Positions 8,101 through 16,374 of a stretch of DNA of 64,000 nucleotides are shown in pieces. Source of the DNA: Enterocloster bolteae (GTDB taxonomy: Bacteria > Bacillota > Clostridia > Lachnospirales > Lachnospiraceae); contig NZ_CP022464.2 in assembly GCF_002234575.2 (NCBI RefSeq), forward strand, positions 310,001 through 374,000, given 5' to 3'. The notes under the pieces are model-generated. The model was not told the origin of the DNA. It saw only the letters and a program-made list of their open reading frames with translations, and made no database searches. How positions within the stretch are numbered: the stretch's first letter is position 1; each line of letters opens with the position of its first letter. The position numbers and the translations under genes are program-made.

Positions 8101-9381
8101 GTGAGGCGGACGATAAAGGTGAGAAAAAGACCGGCAGAGAGGCTTTATGCCTGGATTGGCCGGAAGCAGATCCTTTGTCTTATGGCTGGCCTTTTCATAG
8201 GAATGGCGGCTCAGTTGTGGCAGCGTACAGACAGTGCGCTTTTGGAAGGAGATACCCTGGCCAGGGGAAATTATGGGCAGGGGGATCAGACATACAGCCT
8301 GATAGTGGAGGGGCTTGGGGAGAAGGAGGTTCCTGTGGAAATGGTCCTGTCAGAAAGGATGTATACAAAACAGGAGGCACATAAGACTTATGAGGCTGTG
8401 ATGGTCCAGCTTCCGCAGCTCATACTTGGGAATAATCCGTCTCTTGAGGATGTAAGGCAGGATCTGAACCTGCTTACATATCTGGACAGCTATGGAATAA
8501 GGCTCAGGTGGGAATCGGATGAGCCGGAGCTTTTGGATTCCTTCGGTGAACTGCATGTGCAGGAGCTGAAACAGAGGGGGATAGGCGAACAGGGAATCAA
8601 AATCAGCCTGCATGTGCGCATGACAGAGGGAAACTGGCCGGAGGAGTATGAACTGTCTGTGTGCGTAAAGCCGCCGGTGCTTACGCAACAGGAACAGACG
8701 GAGGAAGCATTTGTGGAATTTCTTAAGAGTCAGGATGAATTGCAGTCCTACACTGCTTATATGAAGCTTCCGGAGGAATATCAGGGTCAGAGCCTGAAAT
8801 ACAGCCTGCCGGAGGAGTCTGTGTTTGTTCCTGTGATGGGATTGGGGGTGGCAGGAGCTGTATTATGTTTTTTCGGGGACCAGGCCAGGCAGCAAAACAG
8901 GACAGAGGAGAGAAAACGCCAGCTGGCGCTGGATTATCCTGAGGTATTGTCCAGGCTGACCATTTTTCTCGGCGCAGGCATGAGTATCCGCACAGCCTGG
9001 GATAAGATTGCCCTGGAATACAAAATGATGGTGGAGCAGGGAAGGCGCAGGAAACGGTATGTATATGAAGAAATGTATGAAACCAGCTGTCAGATGAAGG
9101 GGGGAGTGCCGGAGGGCAAGGCATTTGAGGAGTTTGGACGGCGGTGCGGGCTTCAGTCTTATATGAAACTGGGAGGTCTGCTGGAGCAGAACCGTAAAAA
9201 TGGTTCAAAGAATCTCAGGAATCTGCTGCGTACAGAGATGACAGATGCATTTGAACAGAGAAAACACCAGGCCAGGCGCCTGGGAGAGGAAGCAGGGACA
9301 AAACTGCTGCTTCCTCTGTTCATTCTCTTGTCCGTGGTCATGGTCATGATCGCTGTTCCGGCACTGATGGAATTCAAATAA
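8101..9381 (+). CDS. tadC: TadC-like platform protein with large extracytoplasmic insert
   Basis: Second platform protein, 426 residues. The C-terminal part is a T2SSF domain (about 275-400, with LALDYPEVLSRLTIFLGAGM and a closing helix LLLPLFILLSVVMVMIAV). Before it lie a membrane helix at about 23-40, a hydrophilic region of about 200 residues and a second helix at about 241-258. Typical TadC proteins are near 300 residues, so the middle region is an addition that should face outside. GTG 8101 was chosen because it follows the tadB stop and AAAGG; ATG 8044 inside tadB would add 19 residues but has no ribosome site. The role in the platform is from the family; the insert has no recognised domain. 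Confidence 0.82.
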   Translation: MRRTIKVRKRPAERLYAWIGRKQILCLMAGLFIGMAAQLWQRTDSALLEGDTLARGNYGQGDQTYSLIVEGLGEKEVPVEMVLSERMYTKQEAHKTYEAVMVQLPQLILGNNPSLEDVRQDLNLLTYLDSYGIRLRWESDEPELLDSFGELHVQELKQRGIGEQGIKISLHVRMTEGNWPEEYELSVCVKPPVLTQQEQTEEAFVEFLKSQDELQSYTAYMKLPEEYQGQSLKYSLPEESVFVPVMGLGVAGAVLCFFGDQARQQNRTEERKRQLALDYPEVLSRLTIFLGAGMSIRTAWDKIALEYKMMVEQGRRRKRYVYEEMYETSCQMKGGVPEGKAFEEFGRRCGLQSYMKLGGLLEQNRKNGSKNLRNLLRTEMTDAFEQRKHQARRLGEEAGTKLLLPLFILLSVVMVMIAVPALMEFK

Positions 9382-9399
9382 AATATAAGGAGGAGCGTA

Positions 9400-9579
9400 A
9401 TGAAGTTAGGAAAGGAAATCAGGGAGTTCTGGAAGGACGAACAGGGGGTGGGAGTGATTGAGCTGGTGTTGGTATTGGTGGTTCTTATAGGCTTGGTCAT
9501 TATCTTTAAAAAGCAGATAACCACCTTACTCCAAAATATTTTTAAGGAGATAAACAGCCAGTCAAAAGAGGTGTATTAA
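9400..9579 (+). CDS. Flp-like class IV prepilin (59 aa)
   Basis: Small pilin, 59 residues, probably the major subunit of the fibre. It has a 16-residue leader ending in Gly16, the processing signature G|VGVIE with Glu21 at mature position +5, a hydrophobic helix ELVLVLVVLIGLVIIF, and a short polar tail ending in QSKEVY. This matches the Flp1-like family of Gram-positive Tad loci. AAGGAGGAG lies five bases upstream of the ATG. The stop TAA overlaps the next ATG by one base. It is followed by three other proteins with prepilin-like N-termini. Confidence 0.86.
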   Translation: MKLGKEIREFWKDEQGVGVIELVLVLVVLIGLVIIFKKQITTLLQNIFKEINSQSKEVY

Positions 9580-11576
9580 TGTGCAGGAAAGGTGAGATTA
9601 CGGTATTTCTGGCAATGATACTGTTCAGTGTCTGCGCACTGCTGTGTGTGATTGTGGAATCGGCCCGCACAGCAGGCGCCAGATGCTATCTGCGGATGGC
9701 TGTGGATTCATCCGCAGACTCCCTTATGGCCCAGTATCACCGGGAACTGTGGAATAGGTACCGGATATTGGGGCTTGAGTATGACAAGGCAGAGACACTG
9801 GAGAAGGAGTTCAGGGAATTTATGAGGCCCTATATGGAGGCTGAAAATTGGTATCCCATGAAGGCGGAGCAGATTCGGATAACAGATATGACGGATCTTA
9901 CCCAGGGGGACGGAAGATATTTTGAACAGGAAATACTGGATTATATGAAGTATGGTCTGTTGGATGCAGATTGGGACGAGCTGGATGAAGCCGGCGCATC
10001 AGAGCTGTTGGAGGTCTGGAAAGAGGGAAACAGTGTTAACCGCGTTTCAGAACTATATGCCGCCCATTCCAGGGAAGCTGTAAAGGTGGAAAAGGCGCTG
10101 GAGATAATCAACAGTACACTTCTGGCCCAGAGGGAACGGTGGGAACAGGGGAAGGGCTGCCTGGACCAGCTGGATGGGGGAGGATTTGTATCCCAGGCCA
10201 ATAAATTGATACGGGAGCTGGAACGGCTTCCGGGCCAGGTAAACTCCTATGAAAAGCGGGCCGATGAATTGTATGAGAAATTGGCAGACAGCAGAGAACG
10301 TTTTTTGGAAGAAGCCAGTGACCTGAGTGGGGATGTGAGGGCTGGCCTGGAGGAGGAAATCAGACAGTATGAGGCATATGCGGCCCAGGATGGACAGCGC
10401 CGCAGGGAGGTTGAGGCGCTGACAAATCTGAGCCGGGACAGAATACTGTGGATTAGGGATGTGATTGATATGGCGGAGGCGGTAATGGAGTATATCAGCA
10501 GCTGGGAGCCGGAGGATGAAGACGATGAGCTGGACGAGGATGCCTTATGGCAGCCGGTAAGGGCGCGCTGGTCCCAGTACGGCATGCTTACACTGGGAGT
10601 GGAATTCGGGGTCCGGGATAAGGAAAAGGAAGGTTTTCTGGAACAAGTAGGAAATATGGCAGGAAGAGAAATGCTGGAATTAGTATTACCGGAGGGAACC
10701 GTTGTTTCTGGGACAGCCCTCAGGCTTTCCGGCACACCATCCGTCCAGAGGAAAACAGACGGCGGTGGATGGAAGGAAACAGACCAGGATGGAGATTCTA
10801 AGAGCACCGGCTTTTTGACCGGAGTCAGGACACTGATACAGCGCCTGTTGATTGGAGAATATGATATTCGTTTTTTTAAAAGGTTAAAAAAAGAGATGCA
10901 GAAGGGGGAATTTTATGAGCTAGAATATATCATTCATGGAAAGGAAAAGGACAGGGACAATTTAAGCGGTGTGGCGGCGCGCCTGGTTGCATTTAGAGAG
11001 GGACTCAATCTGGTACATATTCTGTCAGATGCCGGAAAACGCCAGGAAGCGCGGAATCTGGCTCTGACCATTGTGGGAGGGACCGGGATTTTGCCACTTG
11101 TATCAGTGGTGGCATTTTTTATCATGGCAGTATGGGCTCTGGGAGAGGCTCTGCTGGATGTGCGGTACCTTCTGGAAGGGAAAAGGGTACCGGTCTTTAA
11201 GACTGGATCCGACTGGAAACTGGATTTGGCCGGACTTTTGGAGATGGGAAGGAGCGGAAGCCTGATTGATGAAGAAGGAGGAAATGGAAGCGGAGCTGAT
11301 TATAAGGGCTATCTGCGGATACTTATATTCGGCGCTTATGACACGGATCTGGTTTACCGGATGATGGATGTAATGCAGATTGTCACTGCGGTGAAGCAGC
11401 CTGGATTTTCTTTGGCAAACTGTGTATGTACGGTGGATGCAGAAGCTCTTGTCAGTGGAAAACATGTGTTTTTTTCAAATGGATTGTGGAAAAGCCGGGG
11501 ACGGGAAGACGGTTACGCATATGACACGCGTATGGCTGTAGCCGGGAGCTACCTGGAAGACTACAAAAGCCCATAA
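9579..11576 (+). CDS. DUF5702 membrane protein of the Tad locus
   Basis: Protein of 665 residues, like the DUF5702 proteins found in clostridial Tad loci. It starts MCRKGEITVFLAMILF, a short basic leader and hydrophobic helix resembling a prepilin, but the +5 position after Gly5 is Phe rather than Glu. A long, mostly helical extracytoplasmic region follows (about 35-500), with an acidic stretch of EDEDDELDED near residue 310, then a second hydrophobic segment at about 503-525 and a C-terminal domain. It may be a minor pilus component or anchor, as TadG is in proteobacteria; this is inferred. It overlaps the Flp-like gene by one base. Confidence 0.7.
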   Translation: MCRKGEITVFLAMILFSVCALLCVIVESARTAGARCYLRMAVDSSADSLMAQYHRELWNRYRILGLEYDKAETLEKEFREFMRPYMEAENWYPMKAEQIRITDMTDLTQGDGRYFEQEILDYMKYGLLDADWDELDEAGASELLEVWKEGNSVNRVSELYAAHSREAVKVEKALEIINSTLLAQRERWEQGKGCLDQLDGGGFVSQANKLIRELERLPGQVNSYEKRADELYEKLADSRERFLEEASDLSGDVRAGLEEEIRQYEAYAAQDGQRRREVEALTNLSRDRILWIRDVIDMAEAVMEYISSWEPEDEDDELDEDALWQPVRARWSQYGMLTLGVEFGVRDKEKEGFLEQVGNMAGREMLELVLPEGTVVSGTALRLSGTPSVQRKTDGGGWKETDQDGDSKSTGFLTGVRTLIQRLLIGEYDIRFFKRLKKEMQKGEFYELEYIIHGKEKDRDNLSGVAARLVAFREGLNLVHILSDAGKRQEARNLALTIVGGTGILPLVSVVAFFIMAVWALGEALLDVRYLLEGKRVPVFKTGSDWKLDLAGLLEMGRSGSLIDEEGGNGSGADYKGYLRILIFGAYDTDLVYRMMDVMQIVTAVKQPGFSLANCVCTVDAEALVSGKHVFFSNGLWKSRGREDGYAYDTRMAVAGSYLEDYKSP

Positions 11577-11618
11577 AGACGGGAACTGTAAATTTTCAGG
11601 AATGGGGAAAGGAGGTTC

Positions 11619-12617
11619 ATGATGATGCCCTTTTTTCTGGTGCAGAATAAAAAATCAAATCCGTATTGTCCATATAAAAAAACAGCAAAAATAAATACAA
11701 CCGCACCTCTCCAAGTACGTAAATGCTGTCGACTGTTCCATGGAAAAAGGGCATTATCATGGAACTCCTGCCAGATGCAGGGGAGTCTCTCCGTAGAGGC
11801 TGCTCTCAGTCTGTCCCTGTTCCTGTTCTTTTGTTTCTGTCTGATTATGCCTATGAAGATGCTGGACCGTCAGAGACAGATACAGGCTGTAATGGAATCC
11901 GTGGGGGAGGAGCTGAGTCAGTATGCCTATGTGGAATACTGTTTCCGTAGCGCAGAGGAAGGAGGTGCAGAGGTGGATGTGGGAAGAGCAGAGGATACAG
12001 CCACCTCTGTTTTGGCAGCAGCTTATGCTTCCGCCAGAATATTGGGAGAGATTAACAGGGAGTGGGTGGAAGCCGTATCATTTGAGGGGACGGACATAGG
12101 GGAGGATGAGATGGTCCATATCGTGATGAGATATAGGATGCGTCTTCCCTTTTCCGTATTAGGAGTCAGCAGCATTCCCGTGGAACAGGTATGCAGCCGC
12201 AGAATGTGGAATGGAGCAGATGGGGGACGTTTTGGGGATGGTGACAGGGATGGGAATGGAGAAGAAGATGAGATAGTATACATTGGAAAAAACTCCACCC
12301 GCTATCACCGCTTAAGGACCTGCCACTATCTGTACAATGATTTAAAGGCAGTGGATTTAGGGGCTGTGGGGGAACTGCGGAATGAGGCAGGAGGAAGGTA
12401 TTCTTCCTGTGGGACATGCGGTGGGGGAAGCGGAGGCACAGGAAGCGGGGGCGCGGGAAGCGGCAGTATGGGGAGCAGCGGTACGGTTTATGTCATGCCA
12501 TATGGTTCAAGCTACCATGTGTCTAAAAGCTGCCGGTCCATCATTGCGTATGTTCAGGCGGTTCCATTGACGCAGGTGGAATATCTGGGGGAGTGTTCTT
12601 ATTGCAGAGGAAAGTGA
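11619..12617 (+). CDS. TadE-like pseudopilin with duplicated Cys/His module
   Basis: Protein of 332 residues. The processing motif G55|SLSVE, with Glu60 at +5, is followed by a hydrophobic helix (about 61-80), as in TadE pseudopilins. The leader before the cut site would be 55 residues, far longer than usual; the start is supported by GGAGG at 11611-11615, and no good site precedes the internal ATG at 11775. The C-terminus carries two related modules: about 220-268 (VYIGKN, YHRLRTCHYL, then CGTC) and about 289-332 (VYVMPYG, YHVSKSCRSI, then CSYC), joined by a Gly/Ser-rich linker. The YHxxxC...CxxC pattern suggests metal binding or disulfides on the surface-exposed part. Confidence 0.8.
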   Translation: MMMPFFLVQNKKSNPYCPYKKTAKINTTAPLQVRKCCRLFHGKRALSWNSCQMQGSLSVEAALSLSLFLFFCFCLIMPMKMLDRQRQIQAVMESVGEELSQYAYVEYCFRSAEEGGAEVDVGRAEDTATSVLAAAYASARILGEINREWVEAVSFEGTDIGEDEMVHIVMRYRMRLPFSVLGVSSIPVEQVCSRRMWNGADGGRFGDGDRDGNGEEDEIVYIGKNSTRYHRLRTCHYLYNDLKAVDLGAVGELRNEAGGRYSSCGTCGGGSGGTGSGGAGSGSMGSSGTVYVMPYGSSYHVSKSCRSIIAYVQAVPLTQVEYLGECSYCRGK

Positions 12618-12638
12618 TGTGGGAGACGGGGGTGTTAT

Positions 12639-13190
12639 TTGTTGGGCATATTAAATGGGGATTTGACGGAACAATTAACAGCAGGACACGACATAGCCGG
12701 AGTATTGCTGCGCTGCGGATTTCTTATGACGCTGTCAATTGGAGCCTGGCAGGATATGAGGAATCACAGAATAAAACTCAGCCTGATTGTGATGTCCGCA
12801 GCCGCGGGCGCGGTTCTGCGATGCATGTATATTGTGCTGGATGCGGCAATCATATACCGGGATTCGGGACATAAGATACCTTCGGACTTGGTGTCGGGCC
12901 AGATTATAGATACAGCCATGGCCATGGCTGTAGGAGCGGGATTGCTGTTTTTATCCCGGATAACAAACGAGGCTGTGGGAAAGGGGGATGGATGGTTTTT
13001 TCTAATATCGGGCATTTATCTGGGTGCATTGAAAAATCTGGTTTTGCTGGCAGGCGGCTTGGGGATTTGCTTTTTACTATCTATGGTTTTAGTATTTAAA
13101 GGGATTATACAGGGAACAGACAGGGGGAGGCTGCGCATTCCTCTTCTTCCATTTCTGATCCCGGCAGGAATCGGGGTGATGTTCCTATGA
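12639..13190 (+). CDS. Prepilin peptidase, A24 family, second copy
   Basis: Polytopic membrane protein of 183 residues with the two aspartates of A24 peptidases: one in AWQDMRNHRIK (about residue 39) and one in the GxGD motif of GKGDGWFFLISG (about 112-120). It is diverged from the first copy at 4324-4959 and shorter. The start is a TTG at 12639 (another TTG follows directly), behind GGGAGACGGGGG; no in-frame ATG or GTG occurs between the preceding stop and this codon. The end overlaps the next TadE-like gene as ATGA. Its placement between two pseudopilin genes suggests it processes them, leaving the Flp-like pilin to the first copy; that division is inferred. Confidence 0.82.
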   Translation: MLGILNGDLTEQLTAGHDIAGVLLRCGFLMTLSIGAWQDMRNHRIKLSLIVMSAAAGAVLRCMYIVLDAAIIYRDSGHKIPSDLVSGQIIDTAMAMAVGAGLLFLSRITNEAVGKGDGWFFLISGIYLGALKNLVLLAGGLGICFLLSMVLVFKGIIQGTDRGRLRIPLLPFLIPAGIGVMFL

Positions 13191-13579
13191 GGGAAAAAAC
13201 GCTTAAGGGAAGTCTTACGGTTGAGGCCGCATGGATTATGGCCATGGTATTACTGTCCATAGCGGTGATGCTCCAGCAGGCATGCCGTATTCATGATGAG
13301 ACCAAGGCCGCCATGGGTCTGCATGAGGCGTTGGAAAAGGGCCGTCATGGAAGTGCAAAAGAGCTGGAAGCCTCTGCGTCCGGGGTGCAGGAACATTTAG
13401 GCCGTCTCATGTTCTTTCCTGACTGCGATCTGGCTATAAAGGAAAAAGGGAAGAGGATATACGGAGAAGGCAGAGGGGGAAAATGGAAAAGAGAGATTGA
13501 GGCGGAAAGGTTCCGGCCGGAGACATTTCTGCGCAAGATTACTTTAATTGAAGGGCTGGTTAAAGAAGATGGAAATTAG
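13187..13579 (+). CDS. TadE-like pseudopilin
   Basis: Protein of 130 residues with a short leader and prepilin signature KG8|SLTVE (Glu13 at +5), then a hydrophobic helix (AAWIMAMVLLSIAVMLQQA) and a polar C-terminal part. It would be inserted in the membrane and cut by an A24 peptidase to become a minor pilus subunit. It begins within the stop of the second peptidase gene (ATGA) and its end overlaps the start of the FHA-protein gene by 11 bases, so the three are translated together. Confidence 0.82.
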   Translation: MREKTLKGSLTVEAAWIMAMVLLSIAVMLQQACRIHDETKAAMGLHEALEKGRHGSAKELEASASGVQEHLGRLMFFPDCDLAIKEKGKRIYGEGRGGKWKREIEAERFRPETFLRKITLIEGLVKEDGN

Positions 13580-15107
13580 CTACAGGAGAGAAGCAAAACG
13601 CAATTACCTGGTAGCGGGGGTGGCAGACGCCACAGCTGGATATGAAGCCAGAATGCTGGCCCACAACGAGATTAGGGGACTGTTAAGGATGTACATAACA
13701 TACCAGGATGGACTGCCCTTATATTGTTATGACATTACCTCCAGACAACCGTTAAGCCGCCTTCTGGAAACCCGTTTTATAACCAGAGAAGAGATATGCC
13801 AGTTATTAATCCAGATACATGCAGCGCTAAGTGGTATGGAGGAATATCTTTTAGATGCAGGGGGTGTCCTGCTGGAACCGGAATATATTTATGTGGAGCC
13901 GGAATTATTCCAGACCGGTTTGTGCCTGATCCCTGGTGTTCAGGATGATTTCCAGGGTAAACTGAGCCGCCTCCTGCAATATATACTGAAGAGGATAAAT
14001 CATAAAGACAGGGAGAGCGTAGTCCTGGCTTATGGACTATATCAGGAAAGCCTTAAGGAAAACTGCGGAATGGATGATTTGCTGGGGCTGATTGCGTCAG
14101 AACGGCGGAAAGGGAAGAAACGGGAGTTATTGAGCGAACCGGAGGGAGATTACATAAAGAAAGGAGGACTACAGGAAACAGATCATTGGGAGAAGGGGCT
14201 GAAGGAGAAGGGACAAGGGAAGGAACAAGGGAAAGAACAGGGGAATGAGCAAAATAGAGATTGTATTACAGGGAAGTGGAAAGGAAAAAGCGGGGAGACA
14301 GAGAAAGAGCATAACAGTGACAGGGGGGAGAAGCGAAGAAAAAAAGAAAAGGGTAAATTGGAAAGGTGTGAAATAAAACAGGAAGGCTCAGGCCGGACTG
14401 AACCTAAATGGAAAGGAACCACTTTCAGACGGCAGTTTATCGTATGGCTGTCAGCGGCAGTACTTTGTCCATCCGCACTGTGGATGTTCAGAGGGATGAC
14501 AATGGTCATTGACAACTGGAGGCTGCTGGCAGCAATCGACGGAGGCTTGCTGTTTATGCTGTCAGCCATGAATCTGTATAGGCTGTTCATTGGGCATAGG
14601 GCTGCAAAGGCAGATGGGGCAGGTTCAGATGATGAGCAGGACCCATGGAGAATTTTGTATGAGGATGAAGATGACGAAGACGAGGATTTAGGTAATCAGC
14701 CATCTACTGCGTATATGAATGGGGATAAAAATGAGTATTTGCAGAAAATGCCGGAAAGCAGCGCCGGAGAGTGCTTTCAGACCGTGCTTTTATCAGAGCG
14801 GCCAGCACAAGGGGAGGAAGTCCGGCGTTTATCTGCCCTCAATGGTTCGGATGAGGACATTGTAATATCCTATTATCCATTTGTGATTGGCAAACACAAG
14901 GATTTAGCAGACTATGTGCTTTTGAAAGATACAGTCAGCCGTTTTCACATAAGATTAGACGAGGACAATGGGAGTTATACTGTAACGGACCTTAACTCTA
15001 CCAATGGTACCAGGGTCAAAGGACGATTGCTGGAGGCAAACGAGACAATGCAGCTGGAGCCGGGAGACCAGATATTTATAGCTGACTGCGGATATATTTT
15101 TTATTAA
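13569..15107 (+). CDS. DUF6382 and FHA domain membrane protein
   Basis: Protein of 512 residues closing the pilus locus. The N-terminal 190 residues resemble DUF6382, a domain found before FHA domains in clostridia. A Lys/Glu/Gly-rich, low-complexity stretch (about 190-275, GKEQ-like repeats) follows, then two hydrophobic helices (about 285-345), an acidic linker and a C-terminal FHA domain (about 425-510) with intact phosphothreonine-binding residues: GKHKDLADY, VSRFHIRL and LNSTNGTRV. FHA domains read threonine phosphorylation, so the pilus may be controlled by a Ser/Thr kinase, but no kinase gene lies in this window. ATG 13569 is preferred to TTG 13548 because the similarity begins at MEISYRREAKRN. 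Confidence 0.82.
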   Translation: MEISYRREAKRNYLVAGVADATAGYEARMLAHNEIRGLLRMYITYQDGLPLYCYDITSRQPLSRLLETRFITREEICQLLIQIHAALSGMEEYLLDAGGVLLEPEYIYVEPELFQTGLCLIPGVQDDFQGKLSRLLQYILKRINHKDRESVVLAYGLYQESLKENCGMDDLLGLIASERRKGKKRELLSEPEGDYIKKGGLQETDHWEKGLKEKGQGKEQGKEQGNEQNRDCITGKWKGKSGETEKEHNSDRGEKRRKKEKGKLERCEIKQEGSGRTEPKWKGTTFRRQFIVWLSAAVLCPSALWMFRGMTMVIDNWRLLAAIDGGLLFMLSAMNLYRLFIGHRAAKADGAGSDDEQDPWRILYEDEDDEDEDLGNQPSTAYMNGDKNEYLQKMPESSAGECFQTVLLSERPAQGEEVRRLSALNGSDEDIVISYYPFVIGKHKDLADYVLLKDTVSRFHIRLDEDNGSYTVTDLNSTNGTRVKGRLLEANETMQLEPGDQIFIADCGYIFY

Positions 15108-15230
15108 CAGCACAGAGTAACCCAGTATGTTTCGTTTATCTTAAAAGACAATTGTGTGAGTGTGGTTGCAGAAATAGTAAATAACAATGGGGTGGGGGCA
15201 TAAAAAATAACTTTATTGCGTCAAAGCCAC

Positions 15231-15259
15231 TTAACAAGTCCTTTAAAGTATGCTAAGAT
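15231..15259 (+). promoter_or_regulatory. Promoter of the rhomboid-HIT-sigma group
   Basis: TTAACA (15231-15236) and TAAGAT (15254-15259) are 17 bases apart, with TG one base before the -10 box (an extended -10). It lies 30 bases before the rhomboid gene. Confidence 0.6.
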
Positions 15260-15289
15260 TATATATCATTGAGGATGTGAGGAATACGG

Positions 15290-15910
15290 ATGGTTACGGG
15301 CATAAACAGGAGCAGGCCATATGTCAACATTGCGCTGGCAGCAGTCAACGTATTGGTATTTCTGTACCTGGAGGCCATCGGCTCCACGGAGGATGGCGTA
15401 TTCATGGTAAAACACGGGGCTGTATTTGCGCCTTTTGTTATCCTTGGTGGAGAGTATTACAGGCTGTTTACTGCCATGTTCCTGCACTTTGGAGTCAGCC
15501 ATCTGGCAAATAATATGCTGGTGCTTCTGGTGCTTGGAGAGAAGATGGAAAGGGCGCTGGGTCATATCAAGTATTTGATATTTTACCTTGCCAGCGGTGT
15601 TGCTGCCAACAGTATATCCCTGGCTGTCCAGGTACGGACAGGGCAGGCCAGTGTGTCCGCGGGGGCTTCAGGCGCAATCTTCGGTGTGGTAGGCGGTCTG
15701 GTCTATGTGATTGCCATTCATCATGGTCAGCTGGACGGACTAACCAACAGGCAGCTGGGCTTTATGGTTCTGCTGACGCTTTATCATGGGTTTACTTCAG
15801 CAGGAGTGGACAATATGGCTCACATAGGGGGCCTGATTTCCGGCTTCATATTAGGTATCCTGCTTTACAGGAGAAAAGATGCTGCCAGAATTTCCGGTAT
15901 GGCTGGATAG
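15290..15910 (+). CDS. Rhomboid-family intramembrane serine protease
   Basis: Polytopic membrane protease of 206 residues. The catalytic serine is Ser127 in GASGAIFG and the catalytic histidine is His178 in DNMAHIGGLISG; the oxyanion helix region HFGVSHLANNM (about 64-74) is also present. Six hydrophobic helices fit the core rhomboid fold without an extra cytoplasmic domain. It would cleave single-pass membrane proteins within the bilayer. Its own promoter separates it from the pilus locus, so a role in pilus processing is not implied. The HIT-protein gene follows after 42 bases. Confidence 0.93.
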   Translation: MVTGINRSRPYVNIALAAVNVLVFLYLEAIGSTEDGVFMVKHGAVFAPFVILGGEYYRLFTAMFLHFGVSHLANNMLVLLVLGEKMERALGHIKYLIFYLASGVAANSISLAVQVRTGQASVSAGASGAIFGVVGGLVYVIAIHHGQLDGLTNRQLGFMVLLTLYHGFTSAGVDNMAHIGGLISGFILGILLYRRKDAARISGMAG

Positions 15911-15952
15911 AATGCAGGCTGTGTTAACCGCAGCGGAAGGAGGATTTTCAGA

Positions 15953-16369
15953 ATGACAGATGACAATTGTATTTTTTGTAAAATAGCAGGAGGGGTGATT
16001 CCGTCAACCACTCTGTATGAGGATGAGGATTTTCGCGTGATTCTGGATTTGGGACCAGCGTCCAGAGGACATGCCCTTATCCTTCCAAAACAGCATTTTG
16101 CAGATGTATGCGCACTGGATGGGGATATAGCCGCCAAGGTACTTCCTCTGGGTGCCAAGATTGGCTCTGCGATGAAGAAATCTCTTGGATGCGCGGGATT
16201 CAATCTGGTTCAGAATAATGGAGAAGCAGCCGGGCAGACTGTTTTCCATTTCCACATGCATGTGATTCCAAGATATGAGGGAGGTCCAGACATGGTCAGC
16301 TGGACTCCGGGAAAGGCTTCGCCGGAGGAATTGGCAGAGGTTGCGGATAAAATCAAAGGCTGTCTGTAG
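15953..16369 (+). CDS. HIT-family nucleotide hydrolase/transferase
   Basis: Cytoplasmic protein of 138 residues with the histidine-triad motif HFHMHVIPR (about 98-106) and an N-terminal Cys pair CIFCKIAGG typical of the Hint branch, which hydrolyses AMP-lysine and similar nucleotide phosphoramidates. AAGGAGG lies about nine bases before the ATG. Length and motif order are normal. It lies between the rhomboid and sigma-factor genes on one strand, probably a single transcript, but no shared function is evident. Confidence 0.93.
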   Translation: MTDDNCIFCKIAGGVIPSTTLYEDEDFRVILDLGPASRGHALILPKQHFADVCALDGDIAAKVLPLGAKIGSAMKKSLGCAGFNLVQNNGEAAGQTVFHFHMHVIPRYEGGPDMVSWTPGKASPEELAEVADKIKGCL

Positions 16370-16374
16370 TTGCA

